Source: Lumnitzera littorea (lineage: Eukaryota; Streptophyta; Magnoliopsida; Myrtales; Combretaceae). From it: a stretch of 64,000 nucleotides of DNA. Made by a program: the position numbers and the translations under genes. The stretch lies in contig JAMXBB010000004.1 in the NCBI GenBank assembly GCA_024138015.1, forward strand, positions 106,858,365-106,922,364, in the 5' to 3' direction. The notes under the pieces are model-generated. The model had not been told where the DNA came from. It ran no database searches and worked only from the letters and a program-made list of their open reading frames with translations. Shown here one piece after another: positions 35,479 through 47,501 of this stretch; position 1 is the stretch's first letter, and each line of letters opens with the position of its first letter.

Positions 35479-36393
35479 TGATACGGGCATTGTTGTGTAC
35501 AGAAACACAAATAGTGGTATCACATGAATAGAGGATGGGTTTGAATTGTAAGATGGTTCAAAAGATAAATAAGATTTGAAATTTGAGCAACGGTCCCTAT
35601 GCAATAATGGTGGATATGATATACCAATGCCTAACACGAGCTCAAGCTACACTTGATATGACGTGCAAGTGTGACGAGAGGTTACTCGCCACTAATCCAT
35701 GCTCATAATGGGCTAAATAAGATTAAAGAAGAGTAAGCAAAACACTTAGCTCAAAAAGGAAAATGTCTGAATATCTACTATTCTAATTCTTGTGGCTAAT
35801 ACAAGTAGAGATATTTATATGGCCCAATTAGGGCAAGTCTTAAGATCCTTCTAATTAGGAAATTAGATACTTAGTTAAAATAAAAAAAGAATTTATTACA
35901 AAGAAAGGACAAATTGTTAATTACAGAAAATGGAATATCCTTTACTAGGACAATATGGTTGTCAAAGAGAGGACATGTATCAATCTCAATTCTATGGTCT
36001 AAATGGATAATGGGTACAGGGCAGAGCTAACTAGATTGATCTTAGGTTAGCAACTCAGTAGGTCGGGAGCTTGGTAAGTGCTTGCTCAGAAACTCGGAAC
36101 TTAGGAGCTCGAAGTCAGTAGGTCAGCTCAGCATTGGGTTGGTCTAAGCTTGGACATTTGTTAGCTCAGAATCATGCTGGTTTAAAGTTTAGCTCTAATG
36201 GGGGTCAACAGCATCAACGGGATCTTCCTTTACTCATGAAACTATGAATGGATTAGGGGAGCTTAAGAGATATATCTAATTAGCTTCGAAGAACTTTTCT
36301 TCTTCTAAGGTAAAGTCCTTCTAAGCAGCTCGATGGACTAAGGTAACAAGCCCTCGAGTTCAGGATCTAGTAATTGGTCTTTGATTCCTATCA
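35479..36393 (-). mobile_element. 5' LTR of the gypsy element
   Basis: 915 bases with TGATACGGGC and CCTATCA ends in plus view, next to the PBS. TATAAATA box on the minus strand at 35812-35819. It aligns with the 3' LTR at 29783-30641 and with the solo LTR split at 43872-44593 and 57345-57569. Confidence 0.88.
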
Positions 36394-37512
36394 TCTCTCT
36401 TATTTCTAAACACATGTCTGATCATCTGCTTAGCTAGGTCAATAGGTTGTTTGCTGACCATAGCATATTTAAAAATGCATACTCTCCGGTGAAGGATGTA
36501 AAACCTCCCTTCTATAGTAATAAACAACTTATCACAATCTTATGAAGCATTTGAATGAGTAACTCAAAATTCATGTTCTAAGGATTTTCTAAGTTTTAAA
36601 TCAAAATACCATGATTAAGCCTCATATACATATCCTTCCAATTCACTATAGGATCACTTTCCACAAATATCAAACCAAAACATCCTATAATATCCTCTCT
36701 TGAAATCAAAATATCCTATCTATAGACTCTTATCCTCAACACATTTTTATTGGAATCATTAAGATTCTTATAGAAGTCAGCAACTACTTCTCCATAAACT
36801 TCATCATTTATGTAACACAAACTCTTAGCACTAAGAACTTGTAAATACTCATCATAATGAAAGCTATTCTTTTCAAAGAATTGAAAATCCAGACAAAAAC
36901 TATTGCAAAACATATAATCTTTAAGAGTTTCTAAATCTCTAGGTTACCCTATATGGTTTCTTTGTTTTTCTTCTGATCTTTCTTTGGTGCCTTCTTCTTG
37001 CCTTTACTTTTCATAGATAGGGTTTTCTTTTTGCCATCCTTAACCTTAAACTTCTTCCTTTCGTCCTCCTCTCCTTTTTAGAAGAACTGTAAGTCACCCT
37101 AGGTTGAGAGCTAGATTCAAGAACATTAAGAGTAATTTTTACATTAGGTTGAATTGATTTCTTCTTAAGAAGAAATGCTATCAATGGCACTTCATTAGAT
37201 GAAGCTTCTAAGTTAGGGTCACTTGCTTTTATGTTTGCTGATAGAGGAGTAGGGGTTTGATCAAATTTTGTAGGCTCTAGAAGGTCTAAGGTTGAGTCTA
37301 ATTGAGTGGGAGGGATAGTTTCTTGGCTTTCTTGAGGTGAGTTAGGGTTTTGCATGGGTTCAAATTGATGTTTTACCTCAAATTAAGATGGATTTTGCTA
37401 TGAGTCAGGGATGTTTCCATGGATTCTTTAGAATCTACTTCTATCATATTATCAAGATTAGATGGTATTCTTGATTTCTTTATTCTTTGAGATCGTTTAA
37501 GAGTATGTTGCA
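36394..37512 (-). pseudogene. N-terminal part of the env-like ORF of the SIRE-like element
   Basis: Lies directly downstream of the copia RNase H. The minus strand begins near 37512 with MQHTLKRSQRIKK and DNMIEVDSKESMETS, a Ser/Pro/Thr-rich region follows (open at 37011-37355), and then FFEKNSFHYDEYLQ and VYGEVVADFYKNLND, with an open piece at 36716-36913. The layout and position match the env-like ORF of SIRE-type copia elements, and the central part resembles the domain often annotated 'putative plant transposon protein'. The frame is broken by stops and interrupted at 36393 by the gypsy element. Confidence 0.6.
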
Positions 37513-37840
37513 TTTTTAAGAGAAAGGAAATTTGAATGTGGGTGAGTGGAAGTTATTTGTAAGTTGCAAGAAGATAGACATTATGAGAGAAAAGAGTTAG
37601 AATGTAGGTTTGAAGAAATAAAAGAGGGAAACTTGTTAGGGAGAGTTTAAAAGATGTTAATCATGACTGATTTGACTTGATTGTGTCATAAAAATTGGGG
37701 AAATAGAAGTTTTTGAAAATTGCTCAAATATTTTACATATTTAATTTGAAATAATATATGTTAATTGACTGGAATAAATGAAAAAAAAAAAAGGATACAT
37801 TATAGTACAATAAAATGTAGCACAATGCACAATTTTTCTT

Positions 37841-38300
37841 TCAAGCAAAAGGATTATATAAGCCAATCTCACTATGTATGAATTCAAACCTGTTTTTCTC
37901 CAAGAGCTTGGTAAATTTATCTACAAGTTGTAAATCTATAGGCATAAACTCAACACTTATATCACCATTAGTCACATGATCACGAATTAAGTGATGCCTA
38001 ATTTCAATATATTTAATCCTTGATTGGTGAACTAAATTTTTAGTTGAGTTAATTGCATTAGTGTTATCATACTTGATTGGTTTATTTTTAAATACTAAGC
38101 TGTAGTTCATTAACTGTTGCTTAATTCAGAGAATTTACATACAACAATTTCCAATAGAAACGTATTCAACTTATGCTGTTGAAAGTGCAAATGCTAAGCC
38201 ATAGTTCATTAACTGTTGCTTAATTCAAAGAATCTATGCAGTACAATTTCCAATAAAACTATTTAACTTTTGCTATTGAAAGTGTAATTGAACTTTTTTT
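37841..38300 (-). pseudogene. copia RNase H remnant (SIRE-like element)
   Basis: Open frame 37841-38110 encodes YDNTNAINSTKNLVHQSR, KYIEIRHHLIRDHV and QLVDKFTKLLEKNRFEFI, the classic C-terminal copia RNase H. Stops lie upstream of it. Nearby at 38140-38290 a short stretch is duplicated (a piece ending in GTTCATTAACTGTTGCTTAA occurs at 38106 and 38204). Confidence 0.9.
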
Positions 38301-39600
38301 TTTTTTGATGATCAAAAAATTAGTTTGTCACTAAAAAATTGACAAGTACTAGAAGTACTTCTTCTATCTATTTTGTAACCTGCATAGTTATCATATAAAT
38401 ATCTTATCAAATCAAAGTTTTGATTTTTAGGATATGGTATGCCTAACTTAGAAGTGCAAAAGATATACTTAAACATGTGCTTAATAGTTGCTAAATGGTT
38501 TTTTGTTGGATTAGCTTGAAATGTAGCACAAATACACACATTGAAAAAAAATCTAGCCTAAAAGCTGTTAGATATAATATTGATCCCATTAAGCTTCTTT
38601 ATAACTTCTCATTAACCTTCTTACCGGAGATAACTAACTCAAGTCTTGTAGAGGAAGACATAAAAGTTGTAGCAACTTTCATACCTTCAAACCCTAATTT
38701 CTTAAGCATCTGCTTAGTATATTTCTCTTGATGCACAAAGATTCCATCTCCAGTTTGTTTAATCTGTAAGCCAAGGGAGAAATTGAGCTATTTTATCAAG
38801 GACATCATAAATTCAGCTTGCATAATACTAGACAATTCCTTGCAATACTTTTTATTAGATGAGCAGAAGTTATATCATTTACACAGATTTAAACTACCGA
38901 GATATCATAATCATAATATTTAAGAAATAAAGTTGTGTCAACTTTACCTCTATAAAAATCATTTTTGATTATAAAGTCACTTAACCATTCATACCAAGAA
39001 CGGGGTACTTGTTTCAAACCATATAAAGCTTTGCTAAGCTGGCAAACATAGTCTTCTTTAAATGGATCTTCAAATTCAGAGGTTTGCTTAGCATAAACTT
39101 CTTCTTTTTTGTACTAATTCAAAAAGACACATTTTACATCCTTTTGAAACAAGTTAAAGTGCTTTAAGGCAACATAAGTAAGCAATAATCTAATAGCTTA
39201 AAGTCTAGCCATTGGTGCATAAATTTCATTATAATCTATACCTTCTTCCTATGAATGACTTTTAGCAACTAATCTAGCTTTATTTCTAACTATCTTGCCA
39301 GTTTCATCTAGCTTATTTTTAAATACCCATTTAGTTCCTATTATTGATTTATCTTTTGATCTAAGTTCTAGGAACAAAATTCCAAACTTAATTTCTCTAT
39401 AATTAACTTAGCTCTTCTTGCATAACATTGATCCAGTTGTTATCTTGAAGAGCTTCATCAACTGAACTTGACTTGATATCAGAAATCATGGCAAAGTAGT
39501 TTTCTATATCCTTGAAACTTGATCTTATACATACTTCACTTCCAATATTTCTAATTACTAAGCCTTGAGGATGAGAAGATTTGAATCCTTAAGATTTAAA
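38300..39600 (-). pseudogene. copia reverse transcriptase remnant (SIRE-like element)
   Basis: The minus strand contains the open stretch 38312-38539 (ANPTKNHLATIKHMFKYI, typical end of copia RT), and further upstream the RT core. The catalytic box reads Cys-Val-Asn-Asp, with the first Asp changed to Asn (codon 38877-38879). Many stops. Confidence 0.85.
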
Positions 39601-39899
39601 AGGTGTTAAACTCGTTTAATGTTGAGTTAAAACTTCTGGATTTGCTTTTAACTTTGATTTAGGACCTTCCAAGTTTTGTTATGAACTTTTTGGTCTTCAA
39701 CCTATTGCTTCTAACCTTTTTTCTAAGTTTGGCTTTGTTGCTTCTAACTTTCCTTCTAAGTTTAGTTGTTTATCTATATCTTTTATTTTCTTAGAACCTA
39801 TGTCAACTTCATCTTGCAAGCTAGTTTCTTATAGACTTTTCAACCACATTAGTTATTTTATTATATACTTGATAGGCTTTGCTATTTAAGGAATAGCAC

Positions 39900-40600
39900 A
39901 AAATAGTTGCCTCATTAGCTCTTTCTTTGAATTTTCTTAACTTTAAGCTAATCTTCTTGACAAAACATTTGTAGCCAAAAGTATGAAAATAAGAAACAAA
40001 TGGTTTTCTATCTTTATTATAGTTTGTATGTAGTTTTGTTTGTCAAAGGTCTAATGTAAACATGGATTATAATGTAACATCTAGTAGCAACTGCTTTGGT
40101 TAAAAAATATTTAGTAACACTACTATCATTCAACATGGTCCTTGTTATTTTTTGTACAGTTCTATTTTTGTATTCCACAACTCCATTTTCTTCTGTAGTG
40201 TAGGTGCAAAAAAGTTATGTGAGATACCATGTTAATCACAAGAGCTTACAAAATCTTGATTTTCGAACTCCTTACCACGATTAGTTCTTGACTAACAATA
40301 GAAATCCCCCTTTCATTTTAGACTCTTTTTGCAAACTTTTCAAATTCTTTAAAGGCATCACTTTTATGTTGTAAGAATAAGACCCATGTGAATATGAAAT
40401 AATCATCAACTCTTACTAGTCTAAACTTATTTTCTCTTACACTTAAAGTTCTAATTAGACCAAACAATTCCATATGCAATGTTCTAAAGGATGATTAGTT
40501 GAGATAACATTCTTGCTTTTATGAGATGATGCAACTAGCTTATCTTTGAAACATGAATCACAATGAGTATATTTTTTTATTTATTCTAGGTAGTCCATTT
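39900..40600 (-). pseudogene. copia integrase remnant (SIRE-like element)
   Basis: The minus strand reads CFKDKLVASSHKSKNVISTN and later TEENGVVEYKNRTVQKITRT, segments of the copia integrase between the zinc region and the core. Frameshifts and stops throughout. Confidence 0.8.
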
Positions 40601-40999
40601 ACAAGCTTGTTTATAGAAAACTTTTCGAGTTGAGTAAAATTTGCATGTCTTAACCATTTATGCTATAAATGTGTATTATCATGCAATGGCAATAAACACT
40701 TTTTCATTTTCACATCAAATGGTTTAATTATATAAACATTCCCTTTCTAATACCCTTTAAACATTAATTTGTTAGAAGTACTATCAAATGTAATGCACTT
40801 ATTTTTCTCAAAAACAACTTTATGACCTTTATCATTCAATTGAGTAATACTTAACAAGTTATGTGATAATCCTCTTACTAGCAGCACATTTTCGATGCAG
40901 TAAGGGGGATAACCAATAGTACCAAAACCAAGTATCTTTCCTTTTTCATTATCACCAAACCTAACATAGCCTTTTTCTCTTCATTCTAATGTAGTGAAT

Positions 41000-43020
41000 A
41001 TTGAATCATCTCCAGTCATATGCCTAGTATAACCAATGTCAAGCAATAAGGTGCCTTTAAGCATTTCTTCTTGTTCTAACAAACATTAAATCAAGGCTTA
41101 AGCATCTTTATGAATCTAGCAAAGCTTAAGTCCTTTAGAAATCAAGCTCACTACTTTATTTTCTTGACTTGATCCTTGCTGAGCATGTAGTTCTTATAGT
41201 AACAAAACTTTTTTATGTGACCTACATTATCACATATAGAGCAAGCATACGGAGTTGAGTAAAGATACCTCCTTTGATTTACCTAAAACTTCCTATTCTA
41301 ATATAGGAACATCTTAGAGTGGTTTTGATACCTTCTAAGTTAGCCAGTATTCCTTTTAAATTGAATAGGGTACTTTTTAGGTTAGGCAATGTTGCTCCTA
41401 TTTTGCTCAACAACCTTTCCTTTACTTACTTGCATGGTATCAAATTTTGTTAAGTTTGTAACTTTAACAAATGATGTAGCAGCAGCTCCTTTTGAAGTTC
41501 CTTCCTTAAAACCAGGACCTGTTTTGGAGCTATCAACCCCTTGACTTACAAGAAGCATATTTGGTTTTTCGTTGCTTTTGTTAAACTTAGTAATGGTACT
41601 TTTTTTGGATTTTGAAAGATTATCTACAATTGTATTAAGATGTTTTTTTCTACTTTTAAAACTAAATTTTCAGATGATAATGACTATTTTTCCAGAATCA
41701 AAGGCTCATTATCATGTTTTAAAATGTCATTTTCATCTACCTAAAGCTTTATGTTTGACTTAAAACTTCTTTTTCTCTTTTTAGAGCTAAAACATCTTCT
41801 TGCAATCTTGAGTTTGTCATCTTGGTTTTGGCAAGAACTTCCAACAATCTCTGCATTTCATCATACATATTAGCACAATCTGAATTAATGCTATCAATAT
41901 CAAAATGTACCTCAAACTTAGCCATGAGACAAAGATTTGATTCTCTTCTTCTTCTTCTTCTTCTTTTGTTTCGTCAATCTTCTCTTTAGATTCATCAAGG
42001 TCACTCCATGTAGCCATTAGTGTGTTCTTTTTTTTCTTTTGCTTGAACTTCTCAAGCTTCCTCAATAAAGTTGGACACTCATATTTTATGTAATCTGTTT
42101 TCTTTCACTCATAATAGATTAGCTCATTCTTTTCTTTCTTCTTCTTTTTCTTTTCTTCATTTTTTAAAGACTTCTTACCTACATCAAACTTCTTTTGATC
42201 AATGTTATTCTTCTTATAATCATCTATTTTCTTACCTTTTTTCTTTAGTACTTGATTGAGTCTTCTTGCTAACATATTGAATCCTTCTTCATCACTAGAC
42301 TCCTCACTATTAGAATCTTCTAATTCAACTTTTGCTTTAAGAGTTATGACCTTCTTCTTGCTATCAACATCATTAGCATGCTACAGATTTGATTCATATG
42401 CCATAAGTTTGCATCTTAACTCATCCAAGATGAGTTTTGACAAATCTTAAGCCTTTTCTATAGTTGTCTTTTTTGCATTCTAGTTCCTTAGAAGAATCCT
42501 TAGCATCTTTTGAACCTGATCCTAATTAGAAAATACTTTTCCAAGAGATGTAAGTTTGTTAATAATAATGGCAAATTTATTAAATATACTCTTAATTTTC
42601 TCACCTGGTTTGAGCTCAAATTTCTCTTATTCTTGAATTAGAATGTTGATTCGAGTCTCCTTAACAATGTTGGTTCCTTCATGAGTTTCCTTGAGTTATC
42701 CCAAACCTCTTTAGTTATCTTACAAGCAGAAACAAGAGTGAACTTCGAAGGAGAAATACAACTAATCAATAAATTCCTAGCTTGCATGTTGGTTGAGGCT
42801 TGTTTCTTTTTATCATCAATAATTAGAGGGTATGTCAGCTCATAATCTCCTTGATCAATAACTTCCTAAGCATCATAATCATTAGTTTGAATGAATGTCT
42901 TCATCTTGCATTTCCAATGAGAGTAGTTAAAGCCATCAAATTATGGAGCATGACCTTTTTGCACTGAAGATAAACTATCAGCCATTGAGGATCTTTTTCT
43001 TAAAATAGATATAAGAGGCT
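41000..43020 (-). pseudogene. copia gag and protease-region remnant (SIRE-like element)
   Basis: The minus strand starts near 42983 with MADSLSSVQKG, then FNYSHWKCKMKTFIQTND and ARNLLISCISPSKF, the UBN2-type gag of SIRE-like elements. The zinc knuckle CSICDNVGHIKKFC (41202-41243) keeps all four ligands in CX2CX4HX4C spacing. An acidic Glu-rich stretch lies near 41940-41975. Stops and shifts elsewhere. Confidence 0.85.
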
Positions 43021-43021
43021 A

Positions 43022-43034
43022 ACTATGACACCAA
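43022..43034 (-). other. Degenerate primer binding site of the SIRE-like element
   Basis: The minus strand reads TTGGTGTCATAGT just after the CAACA end of the 5' LTR. It looks like a mutated initiator tRNA-Met PBS (TTGGTATCAGAGC). Confidence 0.6.
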
Positions 43035-43035
43035 G

Positions 43036-43871
43036 TGTTGGTCATTACCCGCCTCGATCGACAGCTACTGGGTTTCCCCATCTCTCCTAAACTTCCCCTA
43101 GTCTTCAGCCCGAATTGAATGAGGTAGAAACTTATCTCTCGTACAGTTCGGAGGGTTCGATAAGCAATTAAGAGAAGGGGTGAATTGATTAGTCAAAGCA
43201 ACCCTTTTTTATTATTTTTACCATTGCTTATAGTTTAGACAATTGATGTGTAAACAATAAGATAAACAAGGAAAATAAAAAAGAAAGAGTTTAAGAGGAT
43301 CAAGAAAGGCTTTATAGAGGTTCCTCCTTATGAGTTTATCTTCTCTTCCAACTTCATTTGCTAGGATCTAGTCTTCTACACCAATTGTTGTACTATTTTA
43401 ATAATCAAGAAAGAGTACAAACACAGTCATATAGCTACAGTCAACATAGCTTTACCTTAAAGCTTGCCTCTAGCTACATTAGCTACTATAATCTACTCTT
43501 TCTCTCAAATTCAACTCATTATAGTTTTCAAATAAATTTTTGATGGAAAACAATTCAAAATTTCTAACTGTTGATTTACAAAACTTGATATACAACACAA
43601 AAGATTAGTTTAACTTGAGATTTTTCCAATTGCTTTTTTGCTAATATCATCATGTGCTTTTGTATGTTTTCTTCTGCATAATGTCCTCCATTTTTAAAAT
43701 TTAATTGCAACAACTACTAAATCTTCCATACATTAGTTGAACCTTATCTTGAGCTTAAATAATTTGAACATTTGATTTTATCTTTGAAATATCTGATTAG
43801 TTGTTGATATGCTCCCATAAAATCTGAAATTCTCAAAATAAGTGCTTGTACTCTAAATTGATGAGGATAGT
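43036..43871 (-). mobile_element. 5' LTR of the SIRE-like element, inner part
   Basis: Starts TGTTGGTCAT in plus view next to the PBS. Matches 26396-26880 of the 3' LTR. Interrupted at 43872 by the gypsy solo LTR; the rest of the LTR resumes at 57575. Confidence 0.85.
43867..43871 (+). repeat. Target-site duplication ATAGT, left copy
   Basis: ATAGT precedes the TG of the gypsy solo LTR; an identical ATAGT follows its CA end at 57570-57574. The 3' LTR at 26870-26890 provides an uninterrupted version of the target. Confidence 0.92.
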
Positions 43872-44588
43872 TGATACGAAATTCGTGGATGAATACACGA
43901 CCCAATATCATGCATAACTGAGAGGGTGAGTCTAGACGGTGAGATGGCCCGAAAAGTAAATGATAATCGAAGTTTAAGCAGGGGTTTCCTGTACACTGAC
44001 AAAGGATATGACACACCAATGCCTCACATGAGCTCGAGTCACACTTGATATAACGTACAAGTATAGCCGAAGGTCACTCACCATTAGTCCACGCTCAAAT
44101 TGGCTAGATAAGAGTAGTTCAAGAGTAAGTAGAAGAATACTTAGCCCGAGAGAGTGTAAAAAGTTCAGTGTATTCTCTGTATGATAATTATGTGGCTATT
44201 ATAATTTGTAAGTATTTATAATACCCAATTAGGGCAAGTCCTAAGTTACAGGAAATTACACATTAGGATTTCTACTAACTAAGGAAAAGGGAAATAATTT
44301 CCCGGGGTATCAACGTAATCCTGCAAAAAGAATATCTGCTATTAGAAAAGGACAGTATCGATATTAGGAAAGGAAAGTGTGTGTGTGGTATGCTCATTCT
44401 ATAGTCCTCATGATACTGACATCCGAGTAGGGGCGAATCTTAATCACGTAAGGTTAGTGTTGGCAGTTTGGTAGCTGGAGTAGCTAAGACTAGAGTGAGG
44501 TTGATTTAGGGGCAACTCATTTTTCAGGTCAACCTCGGATGATCGATTGTTGATAGTTGTTAGCTAGGCCTTAACACCGGTGAGGTTG

Positions 44589-44593
44589 GCTAT
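44589..44593 (+). repeat. Target-site duplication CTATA, left copy
   Basis: CTATA occurs directly before TGTTACATCC and directly after GGTATTACA (57340-57344). Confidence 0.9.
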
Positions 44594-45606
44594 ATGTTAC
44601 ATCCTAGCATAGTACGGAATACACCAATCATACAGGAATACCTATTGAAAACTTAACTCAACTTACTTATTTATTAAAAGACAACATTATTTACATGATA
44701 AAGGGGTTGCTACATTAGAGTTCAGCTAGATATTTTGTTACAACTCATGTGTACAACATAATATTTACATCAAAACATGAACCGGCTTTTTCTTTTGTCA
44801 TTTTCACAATAATAGAATTCTTGACTTAGTAGAGGTTCCATATAAAATTTGTTGACTCCGACTCACGCTTTCAGTATATCTCCTCCCTTAGTGCTGGGCC
44901 CTTTACGATGCTATTAACTTGAGGATAAAACATTTTATCCCTTCAGCTACTGAAGCTAAGTAAGATTAGATAACAAACAATATAATATAAACAATATCAT
45001 AGTTGAAACATTGCAATCATAACCAATAGGTTCAACTTTACAAATACATTCGCCCAACCGAGCATTCACTGCTAGCAATGCATCATGCTATGCTCATGCA
45101 TGTGGCATGCATCGATATTAATATCCTATGCCCTCCAAACTTCTTCCTTTTAGTCAACATAACTAGGCATTTAGATACAACATCCAGGAACCTAGGGTAA
45201 TAAGGAGCTATCTGAGAGTAGGATCCCCAACTTTACAAAATTAGACTACATACTATAGTTCGCCAAATCAAAGCGGCAACACTGCTAAATTAGACCACAC
45301 ACTATAGTTTACCAAATTTAACTATCAAAATAGTCACAATGTTCAGGTAATGCAATCTATATGCTTCCAAAAATTGAATTGATAAAACCATGCTTTTTCC
45401 ATAATCACTTAGAAACCTTATTCTGAAATTTCTTACTCGTAGATCCCTTTATATGCCATGCCATGCCATGATATATAATAGCAACTCAAGAATATTAATT
45501 AGCACAATCAATCTTCAAGTTTTATTCAACTTAGTTATTTGATTCTAATTTTCAAACTCTCCCAAGTGGAATAATAGTATCTTACTTGGGGTTCACTTAG
45601 GTGAAC

Positions 45607-45780
45607 ACCCAAATGATTGAATTAGCAATCACTCAACTTCCCTGGTTAGCACAATCAATCATAAGCACAAATCATCACCTAACATAGCAGTATACCCAAA
45701 TGATTGAATTAGCAATCACTCAACTTCCCTAGTTAGCACAATCAATCATAAGCACAAATCATTACCCAACATAGCAGTAT
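45607..45780 (+). repeat. Two tandem copies of an 87-bp unit
   Basis: Units start at 45607 and 45694 with ACCCAAATGATTGAATTAGC and end in CATAGCAGTAT. They differ at only a few bases, so the duplication is younger than the host LTR. Confidence 0.93.
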
Positions 45781-45800
45781 AACAATTTAACTAGAATAGA

Positions 45801-47213
45801 GTTACTATCAATGTTGTCAAAATCATGAGTTAACTCGTAAAATTGTGTGAGTTTAGGTTTCTACATGGTCGAACCTAGTCAACTTGTACATAGAGTCGGT
45901 TTTAGCTTAGAATCGTTGCAAAATCACATTTGGAGATGTCAAAATCGATTGAATCATGATTTTGCTACCGTTTCTACCAAATCTACGTAATACCAAAGTT
46001 TCAGCTAATTTATATGAGCTTTTCTTCTTTACATCGACCTATGTGTCCTCTTAATTCACTTAATCTATCCGACATAGTGAAAGAAGAAAGGAAAGGAGTC
46101 AACTTTAGGGTTTCATTTTCATCTTCTCTTAGCTTTCTTTATTTTCCTCCATCTAGCTTCTATTTGTTCCTTTAAATCAATTCTTTTGTTCTTCTTCTTC
46201 CTGTATGATTGTTGTTAGCATTACTGTGCTGATTTAAGAAAGCTATAGTTGCTTTGCTTCAATTTCTATCATAGCTCATGCTCGGTACTTCACAAGTAAT
46301 AGGTTATTCCATTGCATCTTCTTCCCATACACAACGATTTCCTCTTAGCTTTTTTTTTTTTCCTTTATTGTAGCTGTTCTGTTTATGCTCTTGGTAAAGT
46401 TTTCATTTTTTTTTAATTTGATTTCTCTATTTCGTTTTATTTTATTCAAATAGAAAAACTCAATATATATACAGTGGTAATATTTAAATAGATCAAGTTG
46501 AACATTGTTAAGTAAAATTACAATAAAAAATTATGAATGCTTTACTTGTTTCCTCTAGAAAAAATGTTTTGCTATCGACTTTTTTTATAGTAGCTTTAGA
46601 CAACTATTAACACTTGTTATGTAAAGGACATTACCTTAAGCTAAGAGAAGTTTATTGTTTTTAATTTATATATAGAAAAACATACACATAATAATTTATT
46701 TAACTAGGAAGATGACAACAATGTACTAAAATTTTATTAGACTAGAAAGATAATTTTGCTTATTTAGATGCTATAGATTAGAATACTATGTATGATTAAA
46801 ATAACAACTACCTTCTCATCTCCTACTAGGCAAGATCATAAACTTCATTTAACTTGACCACCATCTCAATTGATGATTTGAATTAGTTGTTGTTTTGTAT
46901 TATGAATCTATAACTTTTATTTGGGCTTATGTTGATTATCTCTATGCTTGACTATATATATTATGATTCTATAACTTATGCTTAATTATATATTATAATT
47001 TATAACATTTTGTTATGATTTATGGCGAAAATGTATGTTGAATTTCCTTATTTCTATATCTATTTTAATTTTCTATGACTACTGTAAACAAATTTAGCAG
47101 TATTTGGAAGTTATTTTATAGGGGTAATAGAAACTTACGTTTTTATGTTTCGATTCTATGGACTCTCTAACGATTCTACATAGAATTGTGAGTTTGACAA
47201 CCTTGGTTACTGT
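45801..47213. mobile_element. Non-autonomous hAT-like DNA transposon with 8-bp target duplication
   Basis: The body is 45809-47205, about 1.4 kb. Terminal inverted repeats of about 17 bases (CAATGTTGTCAAAATCA and CAAGGTTGTCAAACTCA) have two mismatches. The flanks are GTTACTAT (45801-45808) and GTTACTGT (47206-47213), an 8-bp duplication with one mismatch, the length typical of the hAT superfamily. No transposase is recognisable inside, and the interior is AT-rich, so it depended on a transposase from elsewhere. Confidence 0.8.
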
Positions 47214-47496
47214 CATTCAAAATCACTACATCAGCATCTATTATAGTAGCATATCAATTCACCCAAAATATACACATATTCAATCAATACGCAGTGTTAT
47301 GAGTGGCAATATATTTACTCCAAGCATGAGTTAGATTTACAAACCTGGGCTTACTAATAGCACAGAATCCTAAACTCCGCCATATGGTCCTTCCTTACTT
47401 ATCACATATATACAAATATAACACAGTCTTTAAATTAACTATAGGTTGAACCTGAACTGTTATAAGCTTTTATTTCTGCGTTTTTAAACTTCATTT

Positions 47497-47501
47497 GATT
47501 G
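47497..47501 (+). repeat. Possible target duplication GATTG, left copy
   Basis: GATTG lies just outside the left arm of the head-to-head LTR structure, and the same five bases lie just outside the right arm at 55610-55614. A chance match is possible because the right edge lacks the expected terminal dinucleotide. Confidence 0.4.

Larger units (their letters stand above)
29783..36393 (-). mobile_element. Ty3/gypsy retrotransposon with both LTRs
   Basis: A near-complete 6.6-kb element on the minus strand: 5' LTR 36393-35479, PBS complementary to initiator tRNA-Met (35466-35477), gag, protease, RT, RNase H, integrase, PPT (30642-30651) and 3' LTR 30641-29783. The order protease-RT-RNase H-integrase is that of gypsy. 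LTRs start TGATA and end TATCA. Flanking bases are CCTCT (29778-29782) and TCTCT (36394-36398), a target duplication with one mismatch. The LTRs (915 and 859 bp) differ visibly in sequence and length, so the insertion is old. The polyprotein is broken by many stops. The integrase tail shows no chromodomain that I can see. It sits inside the env-like ORF of the SIRE-like element. Confidence 0.92.

Noticed and set aside
42071..42450. Plus-strand Phe/Ser-rich ORFs
   Set aside because: Reverse-strand shadows of the acidic, Lys-rich copia gag.
43036..43340. Possible separate gene or tRNA next to the copia gag
   Set aside because: The relatively GC-rich stretch is the inner end of the 5' LTR beside the PBS; no cloverleaf could be drawn.
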